From contig NZ_FUYZ01000004.1 in NCBI RefSeq assembly GCF_900167905.1, forward strand, positions 62,001-126,000: a stretch of 64,000 bases of DNA, given 5' to 3'. This stretch comes from Soonwooa buanensis (GTDB lineage Bacteria; Bacteroidota; Bacteroidia; Flavobacteriales; Weeksellaceae). Every line of letters starts with the position of its first letter. Position 1 is the stretch's first letter. A model generated the notes under the pieces. The model was not told the DNA's origin, searched no databases, and worked only from the letters and a program-made list of their open reading frames with translations. Of this stretch, positions 8,224 to 16,257 are shown one piece after another. The position numbers and the translations under genes are program-made.

Positions 8224-9000
8224 ATGTTGTTCACCGAAGATCTTGGAAAATCTCTAGCTTTATGTATGTTGCGACATAAAGATGCTGCCGAAAAGTTGAG
8301 CTATTGGTGTCGCGAGATTGACCGCGAGCGACTATCTGAGCGCGAAGCTTATCAAAAGAAAACCGAAGTGCTTCTCCTAAGTACTTTGCTGCAACATTAT
8401 CCCGATATCGAAATCGAAAATCTAACAGGTGAAAGTCCAGATTTTATTGTGAGAATTAACGGTAAGCGTATCGGCTTAGAGATTTCAGAAGTTATTAATC
8501 ATTTTGAATTAAAGAAAAGGGAGGCGCTTATCAATCAATATTTCAGATGGGTAGAGGATTGGTTGTTGACCTCGGATCAAGCTTGTGGTATTTACCACCT
8601 TGGTTTAGACTCTCGACTTGTTGGTACTAAACATGAAGAAAAAGTAGTGAAAGATATTTGTAATGCTGTGATGCAACAAAAAACGACTAAATATGTGACA
8701 TCGATTAGAAGAACGCCTTATGATAAGGGCGTTCTTTTGGTTTTAGACTACAACTTGTCTTTGTTTGATGAGTTGCACGCGAATAAAATCTTGAACATTA
8801 TAGAAAAGAAAAATATTAAATATCCTCTTTACAGAAATAAGATTGATGAGTGTTGGTTAATCCTCGTGTCGAATATGCATAATATGTCTTCGCGCTATAG
8901 TTACATCCAAAGACCTGAAGTGTTGAAAGCTGTTAAAAGTCCTTTCCAACGGATATTGCATTTGGAGAATCTTTTTAGTGAGATGTTGATGATAAAGTAG
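8224..9000 (+). CDS. Hypothetical protein with a PD-(D/E)xK nuclease-like core
   Basis: Protein of 258 residues that I cannot assign to a named family. Residues 48-90 follow the restriction-endonuclease-like layout: a helix with E48, then SPDFIVRINGKRIGLEISEV with D73, E86 and a strand ending IS in place of the usual xK. The Lys position is Ser88, so the site may be degenerate or use another lysine. There is no signal peptide or membrane segment. It is flanked by glgP (divergent) and by the candidate small RNA on the opposite strand. No modification enzyme or partner gene is adjacent. The nuclease fold is an inference from spacing only. Confidence 0.5.
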   Translation: MLFTEDLGKSLALCMLRHKDAAEKLSYWCREIDRERLSEREAYQKKTEVLLLSTLLQHYPDIEIENLTGESPDFIVRINGKRIGLEISEVINHFELKKREALINQYFRWVEDWLLTSDQACGIYHLGLDSRLVGTKHEEKVVKDICNAVMQQKTTKYVTSIRRTPYDKGVLLVLDYNLSLFDELHANKILNIIEKKNIKYPLYRNKIDECWLILVSNMHNMSSRYSYIQRPEVLKAVKSPFQRILHLENLFSEMLMIK

Positions 9001-9095
9001 GCGGCGTTTCAAAATAATCGAATAGAAGTAGTATTTACTTAATTTTATAAGCTAATTCATCATACCAAAATTTGGTGAATTTAACTTTTGGACAT

Positions 9096-9125
9096 AAAAA
9101 AACCTCCTGATTACGAACAGGAGGT
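9096..9125 (-). terminator. Terminator of the candidate small RNA
   Basis: On the minus strand ACCTCCTG, an 8-nt loop, then CAGGAGGT and seven T. No protein gene on the minus strand lies upstream of it within 3 kb, so it most likely ends a short non-coding transcript. Confidence 0.75.
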
Positions 9126-9216
9126 GACCCAAATGTTTTCACAACAGCGTAGTGCTTATTAGCAATCTACGCCATCGCTTTGTCGTATCCCCAAAACGAC
9201 ATCGGTTTTCATTTTT
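9096..9216 (-). ncRNA. Candidate structured small RNA, possibly 6S-like
   Basis: On the minus strand a ~120-nt segment folds as one long interrupted rod. The tip is GCGTAG-AT-TGCT-AATA-AGCA-CTACGC (9172 to 9147). Outward from it come CAA/TTG, a bubble with a GGGGATACGA stretch on the 5' side, GTTTT/GAAAAC, and GATGT/ACAT with ACC/GGGT. A separate strong terminator (ACCTCCTG/CAGGAGGT plus seven T) closes the 3' end at 9125-9096. A promoter-like TTG (9250-9248), 17-nt spacer and TAATTTTT (9230-9223) put the start near 9215. A rod with a central bubble is the architecture of 6S RNA, and a flavobacterial 6S class is known. I cannot confirm that identity from sequence alone. Confidence 0.55.
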
Positions 9217-9251
9217 TAAAATAAAAATTATGAAAAGTACTGTCTATCAAC

Positions 9252-9259
9252 TAAATTTG
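9252..9259 (+). promoter_or_regulatory. -7 promoter element of the CLC gene
   Basis: TAAATTTG is a perfect TAnnTTTG match, 17 bases before the ATG at 9277. It is back to back with the predicted minus-strand promoter of the small RNA (TTG at 9250-9248), so the two promoters overlap. Confidence 0.4.
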
Positions 9260-9276
9260 TTTTAGAAAAATGAATA

Positions 9277-10521
9277 ATGGATAGACAAAAAGTAAGACGA
9301 CATTTCTATTTTAGATTAATAATCACAAGTGCGCTTGTTGGTGGATTAGCGTCAATACTGGCTTTGTTATTAAAAACGATTACAATATTTTGTCAAGACT
9401 TTTTATACGAAACAGCGCTTGAAAAGAAGTTTCTGTTTGTCATTTTTCCAACGATTGGGATAACGGGTATTTATTTTTTAAGAAAGTACTTTTTTAAAAA
9501 TAGAAAAAATAAAGGTATCACAGAAATCTACAAAACTGTCGATCAAAGAAAAGATCATTTGCCTTTGTTTAAGATTCCATCGCATTTTATTAATGGTTTT
9601 TTGACTGTAATTTTTGGTGGTTCCACGGGTATCGAAGTTTCTACTGTGGTGGCGAGTGCAACAATCGGGAACAATATTTATCAAAATCGATTTTCACCAA
9701 ATCTTTATAAACTAGAATTGATTTGTGCAGGCGTTGTAGCGGGCGTTTCAATTCTTTTTGGAAGTCCAATAGTCGGTTGGCTATTTGCGGTCGAAGTGAT
9801 TGCAAAAAAGCTTAACAAAAGTATTTTTGTGAGTTGCACGATGTCGGCGATGGTGGCGTGGGGATTTTTATTAGTAATGAAACCAGATATTTTTCTTGAC
9901 TATCATATTACGGATTGGAAATGGTCGGCCTTTCCGTTTTTCATTGTTTTAAGTTTGTTAGGTGGTACATTGTCGGTGTATTTCACCTTGTTGGTGACAC
10001 GATTAAAAAACTTTTTTTCGGGTATTAATAACAATTTTTTTCGTGTTAACCTTGGTGCAACTACAGTAGGCTTGATGATATTGGTGTTTCCGTTTTTGTA
10101 TGGCGATAGTTACCACGCCTTAGCACCATTGTTGCAGCATCCTACACAATATTCGATGTTGTTTTTATTGTCATTGGTGGTTCTAAAACCTTTAGCATCC
10201 GCACTAACTTTGGGAGCAGGAGGAGATGGCGGCGTTTTCGCTCCAAGTATTGTGGTAGGAGGCTTTTTGGGCTTTTTGTTTGCTTATGTTTGCAATAATT
10301 ATTTAGGAACTTCTTTAATCTACCTTAACTTTATGTTGGTTGGCGCTGCGGCAACTTTATCAGCCTCTATTTACGCGCCATTAACAGCGTTGTTTTTGGT
10401 ATGTAATCTAGCACCGAATGCCTATGTTCTTTTTTTTCCACTTTTAATGGCGAGTTTTATTTCAAGGTATTTTGCTGGAAAGCTACTTCCGTATAATGTG
10501 TACACTTATCAGATGAAATAA
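9277..10521 (+). CDS. CLC-family chloride channel or H+/Cl- antiporter
   Basis: Inner-membrane protein of 414 residues with about ten to twelve hydrophobic segments and no cytoplasmic CBS domains. CLC landmarks are visible: GGSTGIEVSTVVASATIG (about 110-127) corresponds to the GREGP region and retains the gating Glu, and GAGGDGGVFAPSIVVGG (about 312-328) is the GxFxP anion-binding motif. FGSPIVGWLFAVEV lies between them. Members exchange chloride (or fluoride in the divergent CLC-F clade) for protons, and the transported ion cannot be told from sequence here. It begins 17 bases after a good -7 element and is probably monocistronic. Confidence 0.9.
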   Translation: MDRQKVRRHFYFRLIITSALVGGLASILALLLKTITIFCQDFLYETALEKKFLFVIFPTIGITGIYFLRKYFFKNRKNKGITEIYKTVDQRKDHLPLFKIPSHFINGFLTVIFGGSTGIEVSTVVASATIGNNIYQNRFSPNLYKLELICAGVVAGVSILFGSPIVGWLFAVEVIAKKLNKSIFVSCTMSAMVAWGFLLVMKPDIFLDYHITDWKWSAFPFFIVLSLLGGTLSVYFTLLVTRLKNFFSGINNNFFRVNLGATTVGLMILVFPFLYGDSYHALAPLLQHPTQYSMLFLLSLVVLKPLASALTLGAGGDGGVFAPSIVVGGFLGFLFAYVCNNYLGTSLIYLNFMLVGAAATLSASIYAPLTALFLVCNLAPNAYVLFFPLLMASFISRYFAGKLLPYNVYTYQMK

Positions 10522-10621
10522 TTTTCTAAAAAAATCAATATACTAGCCTGGAAAGTTAGCATACTGTTTTTGTTTTAAATAAGATTAATATCTTTTAAAA
10601 ACATTATTTTTGAACAAAAAT

Positions 10622-11284
10622 ATGGTAAAGCCGCACGTGAAAATTTGCTGTATCAGCAGTATTGAAGAAGCTAAAATGGCAATAGATTATGGTGCTTCGG
10701 CAATTGGTTTGGTTGGCAATATGCCTAGCGGTCCTGGCGTGATAGCAGATGATTTGATATATGAAATTGCTAAAACTGTTCCGTCACCGATTTCAACTTT
10801 TTTGTTAACCAGTGAGACTAAAGCTGAAGATATTATTAAACATTATCAACGAGTTAACACGACGACCATTCAGATTGTAGATGCACTCAAAGTGTCTGAT
10901 TACGACATCATTAAAAAAGCACTTCCTCATGTTAAACTTGTGCAAGTTATTCATGTGATCGATGAGACTTCTGTACGGGAAGCTGTTGAAGTGTCACAGT
11001 ATGTTGATGCTCTACTTTTGGATAGCGGAAATCCGAATTTAAAAGTGAAAGAATTAGGCGGAACTGGACGTACACACAATTGGGATTTGAGCAGACAAAT
11101 CCGTGAATCTATTAATATTCCTCTGTATTTGGCGGGAGGCATTAATCAAAATAATGTTGTAGAAGCAATCGAAAAGGTACAAGCTTTTGGCCTTGATTTG
11201 TGTAGTAGTGTTCGTACGGATGGAAAGCTTGATGCTATTAAATTAAAAGCATTTTTCGAAGCAGTTAACTCGGTTGAGTATTAG
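10622..11284 (+). CDS. TrpF-like (phosphoribosylanthranilate isomerase family) protein
   Basis: TIM-barrel protein of 220 residues from the ATG at 10622. The frame extends four codons to a TTG at 10610, which I do not favour. The N-terminal KICCIS matches KICGI with the catalytic Cys, ALLLDSG carries the matching Asp, GGTGRTHNWDLS and LAGGINQNNV are the phosphate-site segments, and LDLCSSVRTDGKLD matches DVSSGVE..GxKD. However, the SxR loop of true TrpF reads MPSGPGVI here, without the Arg, and the QLHG motif is IQIVDA. It sits outside any trp operon. I read it as a divergent TrpF paralog that may use another substrate. Confidence 0.7.
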   Translation: MVKPHVKICCISSIEEAKMAIDYGASAIGLVGNMPSGPGVIADDLIYEIAKTVPSPISTFLLTSETKAEDIIKHYQRVNTTTIQIVDALKVSDYDIIKKALPHVKLVQVIHVIDETSVREAVEVSQYVDALLLDSGNPNLKVKELGGTGRTHNWDLSRQIRESINIPLYLAGGINQNNVVEAIEKVQAFGLDLCSSVRTDGKLDAIKLKAFFEAVNSVEY

Positions 11285-11334
11285 TTTGTAGGAATTTGAC
11301 TTTCAAAAGTTGTCCTAAATTCAATTATAAAAAA

Positions 11335-12030
11335 TTAACAAATTAATAAAAGACGTAATTGCCCATTTTCCTCTGGAGCACGATGAACACAGGGCGGAAC
11401 TTGCTGCTCGGGATGGTCAACGGCTAATCGCCAAAGGTATCCATTTTCTAGATTGATAGGTTTTGCATCTGCATTTGGCTGATAATGAAGATCAAAAAAA
11501 TTATCTTCCAAAAAGCTTTCAATATCACCGTCTTGAGCGTCGTGCAGCGTTTTTAATTTTTCTCGAACTTCAGGAATTTGGATTTTTTGAGCAACCTCTT
11601 CATTAGCAATAATATCGCTAGAGGCACCAAAATAAGTACACAAAAATGTGTCTGTTGCAATAGGAGAGCGGTCTACATGAAACGAATAAACGTCGGTTGA
11701 GATGTAATCAAACTCATCATCACGTTCATAACATTTCAGAAGGTTGAGCGTCGGCGAAGCACCGAATTCTTTTAAAAGTTTGATGTCGTTTAAGATAATT
11801 TCTCGAGCAAGAAGACCTTGTTCCGATAAGTTTAAATTTAATAAATCAGCTTCCGAAATCACTGTGATATTTTCTTTTAATTCCAATAGATTGACAATTT
11901 CCTCAAAATTACCCTCCAGAGGTCTTTGCCAACAAAGTGCATTATTTTTCCCAGAAAATTTTGTGTTCACCAACTCTGGAAAAGACGATACAGTTTTTAT
12001 TTGATTAAAATGATCAAACTCCGATTTCAT
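11335..12030 (-). CDS. Conserved hypothetical protein, DUF1826-like
   Basis: Protein of 231 residues with no signal peptide or membrane segment. The C-terminal half has an H-x-D pair (H118, D120 in SFHVDRSP), then FLCTYFGAS and finally VPPCVHRAP (H216, R217). This order resembles DUF1826 proteins and the HxD...H...R metal triad of cupin/2-oxoglutarate oxygenases. Both readings are recollection and inference, and no function is known to me. It diverges from the next gene, with a perfect -7 element (TAATTTTG at 12064-12057, minus) 27 bases before its ATG. Confidence 0.55.
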   Translation of the reverse strand: MKSEFDHFNQIKTVSSFPELVNTKFSGKNNALCWQRPLEGNFEEIVNLLELKENITVISEADLLNLNLSEQGLLAREIILNDIKLLKEFGASPTLNLLKCYERDDEFDYISTDVYSFHVDRSPIATDTFLCTYFGASSDIIANEEVAQKIQIPEVREKLKTLHDAQDGDIESFLEDNFFDLHYQPNADAKPINLENGYLWRLAVDHPEQQVPPCVHRAPEENGQLRLLLIC

Positions 12031-12056
12031 GATTATTTAACGACTATTTTAGGCTG

Positions 12057-12064
12057 CAAAATTA
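12057..12064 (-). promoter_or_regulatory. -7 promoter element of the DUF1826-like gene
   Basis: The minus strand reads TAATTTTG, which matches TAnnTTTG. It lies 27 bases before the ATG at 12030. No clear -33 TTG is present. Confidence 0.35.
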
Positions 12065-12173
12065 AGCTTTTTAGAAATCATATTTTCTCTTTAAAGTTAA
12101 TTGAAACACAATATCCTTCATGGACAGTTTTATAAATTAATTTTTATATTTAAGCCAAATTAGAAATTAAAAA

Positions 12174-12581
12174 ATGAATCCACCGCAACAACTATTAAAA
12201 AATCTTTTTTGGAATTTTAATCAAGATAAATTTTCATCTCAACAGGATTTTGAGAACGAATTGGTCAATTATAACGAGTTGATTTCGAAAGGGAAAGAGA
12301 ACGTAGATTTGTCGGAAATTATACTTAATTGCCCTAAAATTGTGGTTCAATATTCTTATTGGAATGAGGAGGAAGATGATGATATCGAGCGTGATTTTCT
12401 TGTGGAAGCGAATAATGCGTCTAATTTTACGACAGGCGAGTTGCTTTTCAAAATTCATAACGAAGTTTGTGAAAGTCTTGCTAATGATGATCATATTTTT
12501 TTTGAAGGTTTAGAATTATGGAAGGAGGATCATCCCGATTTTTCTGGCGTTCCGTTTTGTTTTTTATTACAAGGAAGTTAA
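12174..12581 (+). CDS. Hypothetical acidic protein
   Basis: Protein of 135 residues that I do not recognise. It is strongly acidic (for example SYWNEEEDDDIERDF and NDDHIFFEGLELWKEDHPDFSGVPFCF), contains several aromatic residues, and lacks a signal peptide or membrane helix. The ATG at 12174 follows an AT-rich region without a Shine-Dalgarno sequence. A GNAT gene starts 22 bases after its stop, so the two may be co-transcribed. The open frame, composition and spacing support a real gene. Confidence 0.6.
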   Translation: MNPPQQLLKNLFWNFNQDKFSSQQDFENELVNYNELISKGKENVDLSEIILNCPKIVVQYSYWNEEEDDDIERDFLVEANNASNFTTGELLFKIHNEVCESLANDDHIFFEGLELWKEDHPDFSGVPFCFLLQGS

Positions 12582-12603
12582 TAAAGTAGCAAGTTATACA
12601 GTA

Positions 12604-13044
12604 ATGTACAATATAAAACAAGCAACTCTGCATGATTATCCACGAATTATGGAAATTTGGGAAAGTGCAGTTTTGGCAACGCATGATTTTTTGAAAAAGA
12701 AAGATTTTGAATTGTTTAAACAATTAATTCCATCAGAGTTTTTACCACAATTACAAGTTTTTGTTTTGGAGCAAAATAAACAAATCGATGCTTTTTTTAG
12801 TGTTTCTGATGATAATTTAGAAATGCTTTTTGTTCATGATGAAGCGCGTGGAAAAGGACTGGGCACGCAAGCTGTGACTTATGTTGTCGAGATATTGAAA
12901 ATTTTGAAAGTAGATGTTAACGAGCAAAATCCTCGTGCCATAGGTTTTTACGAGAAAGTGGGATATAAGAAAGTTGGACGTAGTCAAGTTGATGGTATGG
13001 GAAAACCTTATCCACTCGTACATTTTGAATTTCAAAAAGTTTAA
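12604..13044 (+). CDS. GNAT acetyltransferase, YjaB-like
   Basis: Protein of 146 residues in the GNAT fold. The acetyl-CoA pyrophosphate loop is ARGKGLGTQAV (about 82-92), and NEQNPRAIGFYEKVGYKKVGRSQVDGMGKPYPL is the family's C-terminal half (seen as NEQNPRAIGFYEKVGY and GRSQVDGMGKPYPL). These segments, with the N-terminal IWESAVLATHDFL, closely follow E. coli YjaB, an acetyl-CoA-binding protein whose substrate is not firmly known. It is 22 bases downstream of the acidic hypothetical gene and tail to tail with the barstar gene, one base apart. Confidence 0.85.
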   Translation: MYNIKQATLHDYPRIMEIWESAVLATHDFLKKKDFELFKQLIPSEFLPQLQVFVLEQNKQIDAFFSVSDDNLEMLFVHDEARGKGLGTQAVTYVVEILKILKVDVNEQNPRAIGFYEKVGYKKVGRSQVDGMGKPYPLVHFEFQKV

Positions 13045-13045
13045 T

Positions 13046-13438
13046 TTATTCTGCAACCAATTCAATATTGGGATGATCAGCGATAATTTCTAAAATAATT
13101 TCAAAGTAAGTTTTTCCCGTTCCTGCATTTAACTCTTTAATTGAATTTTCAATAAGATTATTATTGTAACTATTAGGGTATTTGAGTTTTTCGTGATAAA
13201 AATTTAATGTAAAGTCATGTCCGAAAAGTTCTTTCATTCTAAGGAAATCTTTCCAAATTAACCGAACGGGTTCATTGCCATTTATTTCTCCAAAACCGCC
13301 ATATAGTAGGTCGTTAAATGCGTCGAGACTTTCTCCTAATTTCCAATCTTCGTTTGGCATTAGTTTGTTGTTTAATTCTGTATACAAGCTGGTTTTGTCC
13401 AAAATTTTTGATCCGTCAATTAGGATTTCCTTTTTCAC
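13046..13438 (-). CDS. Barstar family protein (ribonuclease inhibitor-like)
   Basis: Protein of 130 residues with the barstar pattern: an N-terminal strand (KEILIDGSKILD), a helix (SLYTELNNKLM), the acidic recognition helix ESLDAFNDLLYGGFG (about 37-51) with the conserved LDAFNDLL core, and a following strand VRLIWKDF. Barstars bind and block barnase-type RNases through acidic residues in that segment. No barnase, Colicin-E5-like or other toxin gene lies beside it, so it may be an orphan immunity protein or regulate another nuclease. It probably forms a single-gene unit between a GNAT (convergent) and a peptidase. Confidence 0.8.
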   Translation of the reverse strand: MKKEILIDGSKILDKTSLYTELNNKLMPNEDWKLGESLDAFNDLLYGGFGEINGNEPVRLIWKDFLRMKELFGHDFTLNFYHEKLKYPNSYNNNLIENSIKELNAGTGKTYFEIILEIIADHPNIELVAE

Positions 13439-13523
13439 TTTTTGATGTTTTATTAAGCTAATTTAATTTTAAAAATATTTAGAAACAAACAATGCAAACC
13501 CGAAGATTTGCATTGTGTATTGT

Positions 13524-15071
13524 TTAGTTAGTTCCTTTACGTTTTGGTTCTTTCACCTCTGGCCATTTTTGTCCGTCAGGAAGAACACGTTTTTTGCGGC
13601 TTACCAATTCGGGATCTTCCGAAGCCATGTACGCCATTACTGCTGCGGCGATAACATTGTTTCTAACTTCGTCAAACATAATTTTGTCATAAGTGTCTCT
13701 GTTGGTGTGCCAAGTGTAACCACCATAACCCCAGCTATTTGAACTTAAAGAAATACCAGGTATTCCTGCAGCTACAAAAGAAGCATGATCGGATCCACCA
13801 CCGCCAGGCATTCCAGGGAAAGACGTTTCAATGTTTTTTGAAACCTTTTTCGGAAGTGCTGCCATCCATCTTGTCAGGTAATCGTAAGAATCTACAAAGC
13901 CTTGACCTTGGATGCTTACAACACGACCAGTTCCGTTATCTTGGTTGAAAGCTGCTTGTGTATTTTTGATGATTTCGGGATTATCATACACGAAACCACG
14001 AGAACCATTAAGGCCTTGCTCTTCACTTCCCCAAAGTCCAATAATGATGGTTCTTTTATTGTTTGGATAATATTTTTTGAGGATACGAGCGGCTTCCATC
14101 ATTGTAATAGTTCCTGTTCCGTTATCTGTTGCACCTTGTGCGCCGTCCCAAGAATCTAGATGGGCTGAAAGAATCACATACTCATTTGGTTTTTCTTTTC
14201 CAGGAATTGTTGCAATGGTGTTAAATGATTTCGCGGTCCCAAGAGATTTAGATTGTGTATTGATTTTCACTTTTGGAGCTTTCCCATTTTTAGCCAATCT
14301 GTAAAGCATGCCATAATCTTCTAAAGCGATGTCGATCATCGGGATGTTTTTGGTTTTAGCTCCAAAAATTCTGTTAGCACCCATAATGCCAGTCCAGTTA
14401 GAAATAGCAATACCAGCTGCGCCAGCCTTTTCTAAAGCTTCGGGAAGCGTTGTGTTATCATAACCTGTATTTTTTACTAAAGTTTTGAAAGCTTCAGTAT
14501 CTTCTTCTTTTTGTTTTTTATAAGCTTCGTAATTTTCGGGAAGTGCAAATTCTTTAACCTGATAATCTGGTCGACCTGTACGTTGGTATTGCGACATTAA
14601 CACGATTTTACCTTTAATGCTTTTTAACCAATTGGTGAATTCGGCAGGATTATTAACATTCGGAAGAACGACTACTTCTGCTTCGATAGCTTTTTTAGTC
14701 GCAGGTGACCAAGCCAGTTGCATAGATTCTAGGCTTTTTACACGAGGAGACGTCATTTCGACTTGCGTGATGCCACGTTGCCAAGATGCCCATTCTCCGA
14801 ATTGTTGTTTTTTAGCATCGATGCCCCAAGATTTGAATTTGTCGATCGTCCAATCATTAGCTTGTTCCATTTCTGGCGTACCGACCAATCGTGGTCCAAT
14901 AACGTCAAGTAACTCAAAAGCAAGGTTTTCTAATTGCGAATTATTGTTGGTTTCGTTAACGATACTTTGGACAATTGGATCAAGTTTTTCGGTTGCATTA
15001 CTTTGCTGTGCTACTACAACTTGTGAAGAAAGAAGCAGAGCCGCAAGTGTCATTTTCATGTTAAGTTTCAT
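13524..15071 (-). CDS. Secreted M28 family zinc aminopeptidase with PA domain
   Basis: Protein of 515 residues. An N-terminal signal peptide (MKLNMKMTLAALLLSSQVVVA, cleaved near AQQ) directs export. Residues 130-260 look like a protease-associated (PA) domain inserted before the catalytic core. M28 zinc ligands are readable as H304 and D316 (AHLDSWDGAQGATDNG), catalytic E350/E351 (WGSEEQGLNGS), D378 and H455 (YTWHTNRDTYD). No T9SS tail is present, so it is probably periplasmic or outer-membrane associated. It should release N-terminal amino acids or dipeptides from peptides. It is monocistronic by context. Confidence 0.9.
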   Translation of the reverse strand: MKLNMKMTLAALLLSSQVVVAQQSNATEKLDPIVQSIVNETNNNSQLENLAFELLDVIGPRLVGTPEMEQANDWTIDKFKSWGIDAKKQQFGEWASWQRGITQVEMTSPRVKSLESMQLAWSPATKKAIEAEVVVLPNVNNPAEFTNWLKSIKGKIVLMSQYQRTGRPDYQVKEFALPENYEAYKKQKEEDTEAFKTLVKNTGYDNTTLPEALEKAGAAGIAISNWTGIMGANRIFGAKTKNIPMIDIALEDYGMLYRLAKNGKAPKVKINTQSKSLGTAKSFNTIATIPGKEKPNEYVILSAHLDSWDGAQGATDNGTGTITMMEAARILKKYYPNNKRTIIIGLWGSEEQGLNGSRGFVYDNPEIIKNTQAAFNQDNGTGRVVSIQGQGFVDSYDYLTRWMAALPKKVSKNIETSFPGMPGGGGSDHASFVAAGIPGISLSSNSWGYGGYTWHTNRDTYDKIMFDEVRNNVIAAAVMAYMASEDPELVSRKKRVLPDGQKWPEVKEPKRKGTN

Positions 15072-15192
15072 ACACTTTTCTTTTATACATTTAAGCTTTC
15101 AAGTTAAGGATATAAAGTGAGCTTACAAAGTTTGTAACGAATGCTTTTTATTTTAAATGAATTTGTATTTTTAACGAATATTTTTCTTGAAT

Positions 15193-15714
15193 ATGAAAAT
15201 TTTTCCTGTTTTAAAAACTGATCGATTAACTATGTCGCCCTACACTTTAGATGACGCGCCCGTTGTTTTTGTGCAGCGTTCGAGCCATGAAGTGATGCAA
15301 TATATCAAAAGAGCGCCTTATACCGACATTTCGCAAGCTGTTGACTTTATTAATATGAACTTTGAACAATTCCAAAATGATCAATCGATAACTTGGGCTT
15401 TGCGTTATGAAGACGGTGGCGAATTGTTAGGTTCGATTTGTCTTTGGCAGTTTTCGGAAGATAGAAAAACGGCAGAAGTTGGCTATGATCTTAGACACGA
15501 ATTACATGGCAAAGGTTTGATGTCCGAAGCGATGAAAGCGGTGATTGATTATGCTTTTAATGTTTTAAAATTAAATCAGATTGAAGCTTTCACAAGTTTT
15601 AAAAATAAGTCATCTATTGCTTTGCTAGAGCGATTTAATTTTGAATTAAACGAAACCAGAAAAGACGACGGTAACGAGGATAATTTAATATTTGAATTAA
15701 AAGCAAATTTTTAG
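15193..15714 (+). CDS. GNAT acetyltransferase, RimJ/RimL type
   Basis: Protein of 173 residues from the ATG at 15193 (MKIFPVLKTDRLTM). The frame opens two codons earlier at a TTG, which I reject. The N-terminal LKTDRLTMSPYTLDDA and the acetyl-CoA loop HELHGKGLMSEAMKAVIDYAF (about 99-119, quoted as HELHGKGLMSEA) are typical of the RimJ/RimL subfamily that acetylates protein N-termini or small amines. SIALLERFNFELNETRKDD closes the fold. The substrate is not predictable. No operon partner is apparent. Confidence 0.85.
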   Translation: MKIFPVLKTDRLTMSPYTLDDAPVVFVQRSSHEVMQYIKRAPYTDISQAVDFINMNFEQFQNDQSITWALRYEDGGELLGSICLWQFSEDRKTAEVGYDLRHELHGKGLMSEAMKAVIDYAFNVLKLNQIEAFTSFKNKSSIALLERFNFELNETRKDDGNEDNLIFELKANF

Positions 15715-15738
15715 TTTTTTATACTTCTTTCTCTTGTT

Positions 15739-16254
15739 TTAAGAGTTTTCGTTTAACCTAAAAATTTTTATGATGGATTTGTCATGTGTCAAAAATGATA
15801 CTTGTACATAATCGCCTTTCTTAAAGTGAGAATAATCCTTTATGCTTGCTGATAATCTAATTTTATTATTGTTTGGTAAAGCAAAAGTTAGCATCGTTTC
15901 GTTTTCGGTACTGTCTTTGTCAATGATATAGCTAATTAGAATTTGCTTCCCGATTTTAAAATCTTTCAAAAATTTATTTTTCCAAAAAATAGAGTAGAGG
16001 TAGAATATACCTATCAATGCGAAGAAACTTAGCAACATTGCACTAAAGAATAAAATGTTATCACTAGTTTCATAATTAGAAATTCGCCAATCGCTCGCCC
16101 ACAATCTCATGATTATTATTGTGCCAACCGCAAATGCAGAAACAAATGGTGCAACTTTTCTAAGGCTTTTTACCTGATGCATACATTCTTCTTTTTCCTG
16201 ATAGGTTAGCGGAATGTTTTCTTTTAAATCTATTTTGGAAGCATCAATCAACAT
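15739..16254 (-). CDS. Hypothetical membrane protein with two transmembrane helices
   Basis: Protein of 171 residues I do not recognise. Hydrophobic segments lie at about 35-51 (FVSAFAVGTIIIMRLWA) and 68-89 (LFFSAMLLSFFALIGIFYLYSIFW), giving a hairpin with both long tails on the same side. The C-terminal part (about 105-171) is a small beta-rich region with alternating hydrophobic residues (ILISYIIDK, MLTFALP, IRLSASI, VQVSFLT). It starts three bases after the stop codon of the upstream DAACS symporter gene, so they are almost surely one transcript. A role linked to the transporter is only a guess. Confidence 0.6.
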   Translation of the reverse strand: MLIDASKIDLKENIPLTYQEKEECMHQVKSLRKVAPFVSAFAVGTIIIMRLWASDWRISNYETSDNILFFSAMLLSFFALIGIFYLYSIFWKNKFLKDFKIGKQILISYIIDKDSTENETMLTFALPNNNKIRLSASIKDYSHFKKGDYVQVSFLTHDKSIIKIFRLNENS

Positions 16255-16257
16255 AAT

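Noticed and set aside
9159-9212. Tiny open frame (16 codons or so) on the minus strand inside the small RNA
   Set aside because: It spans the paired arms of the hairpin and shows no start context, so it is more likely chance within a structured RNA.
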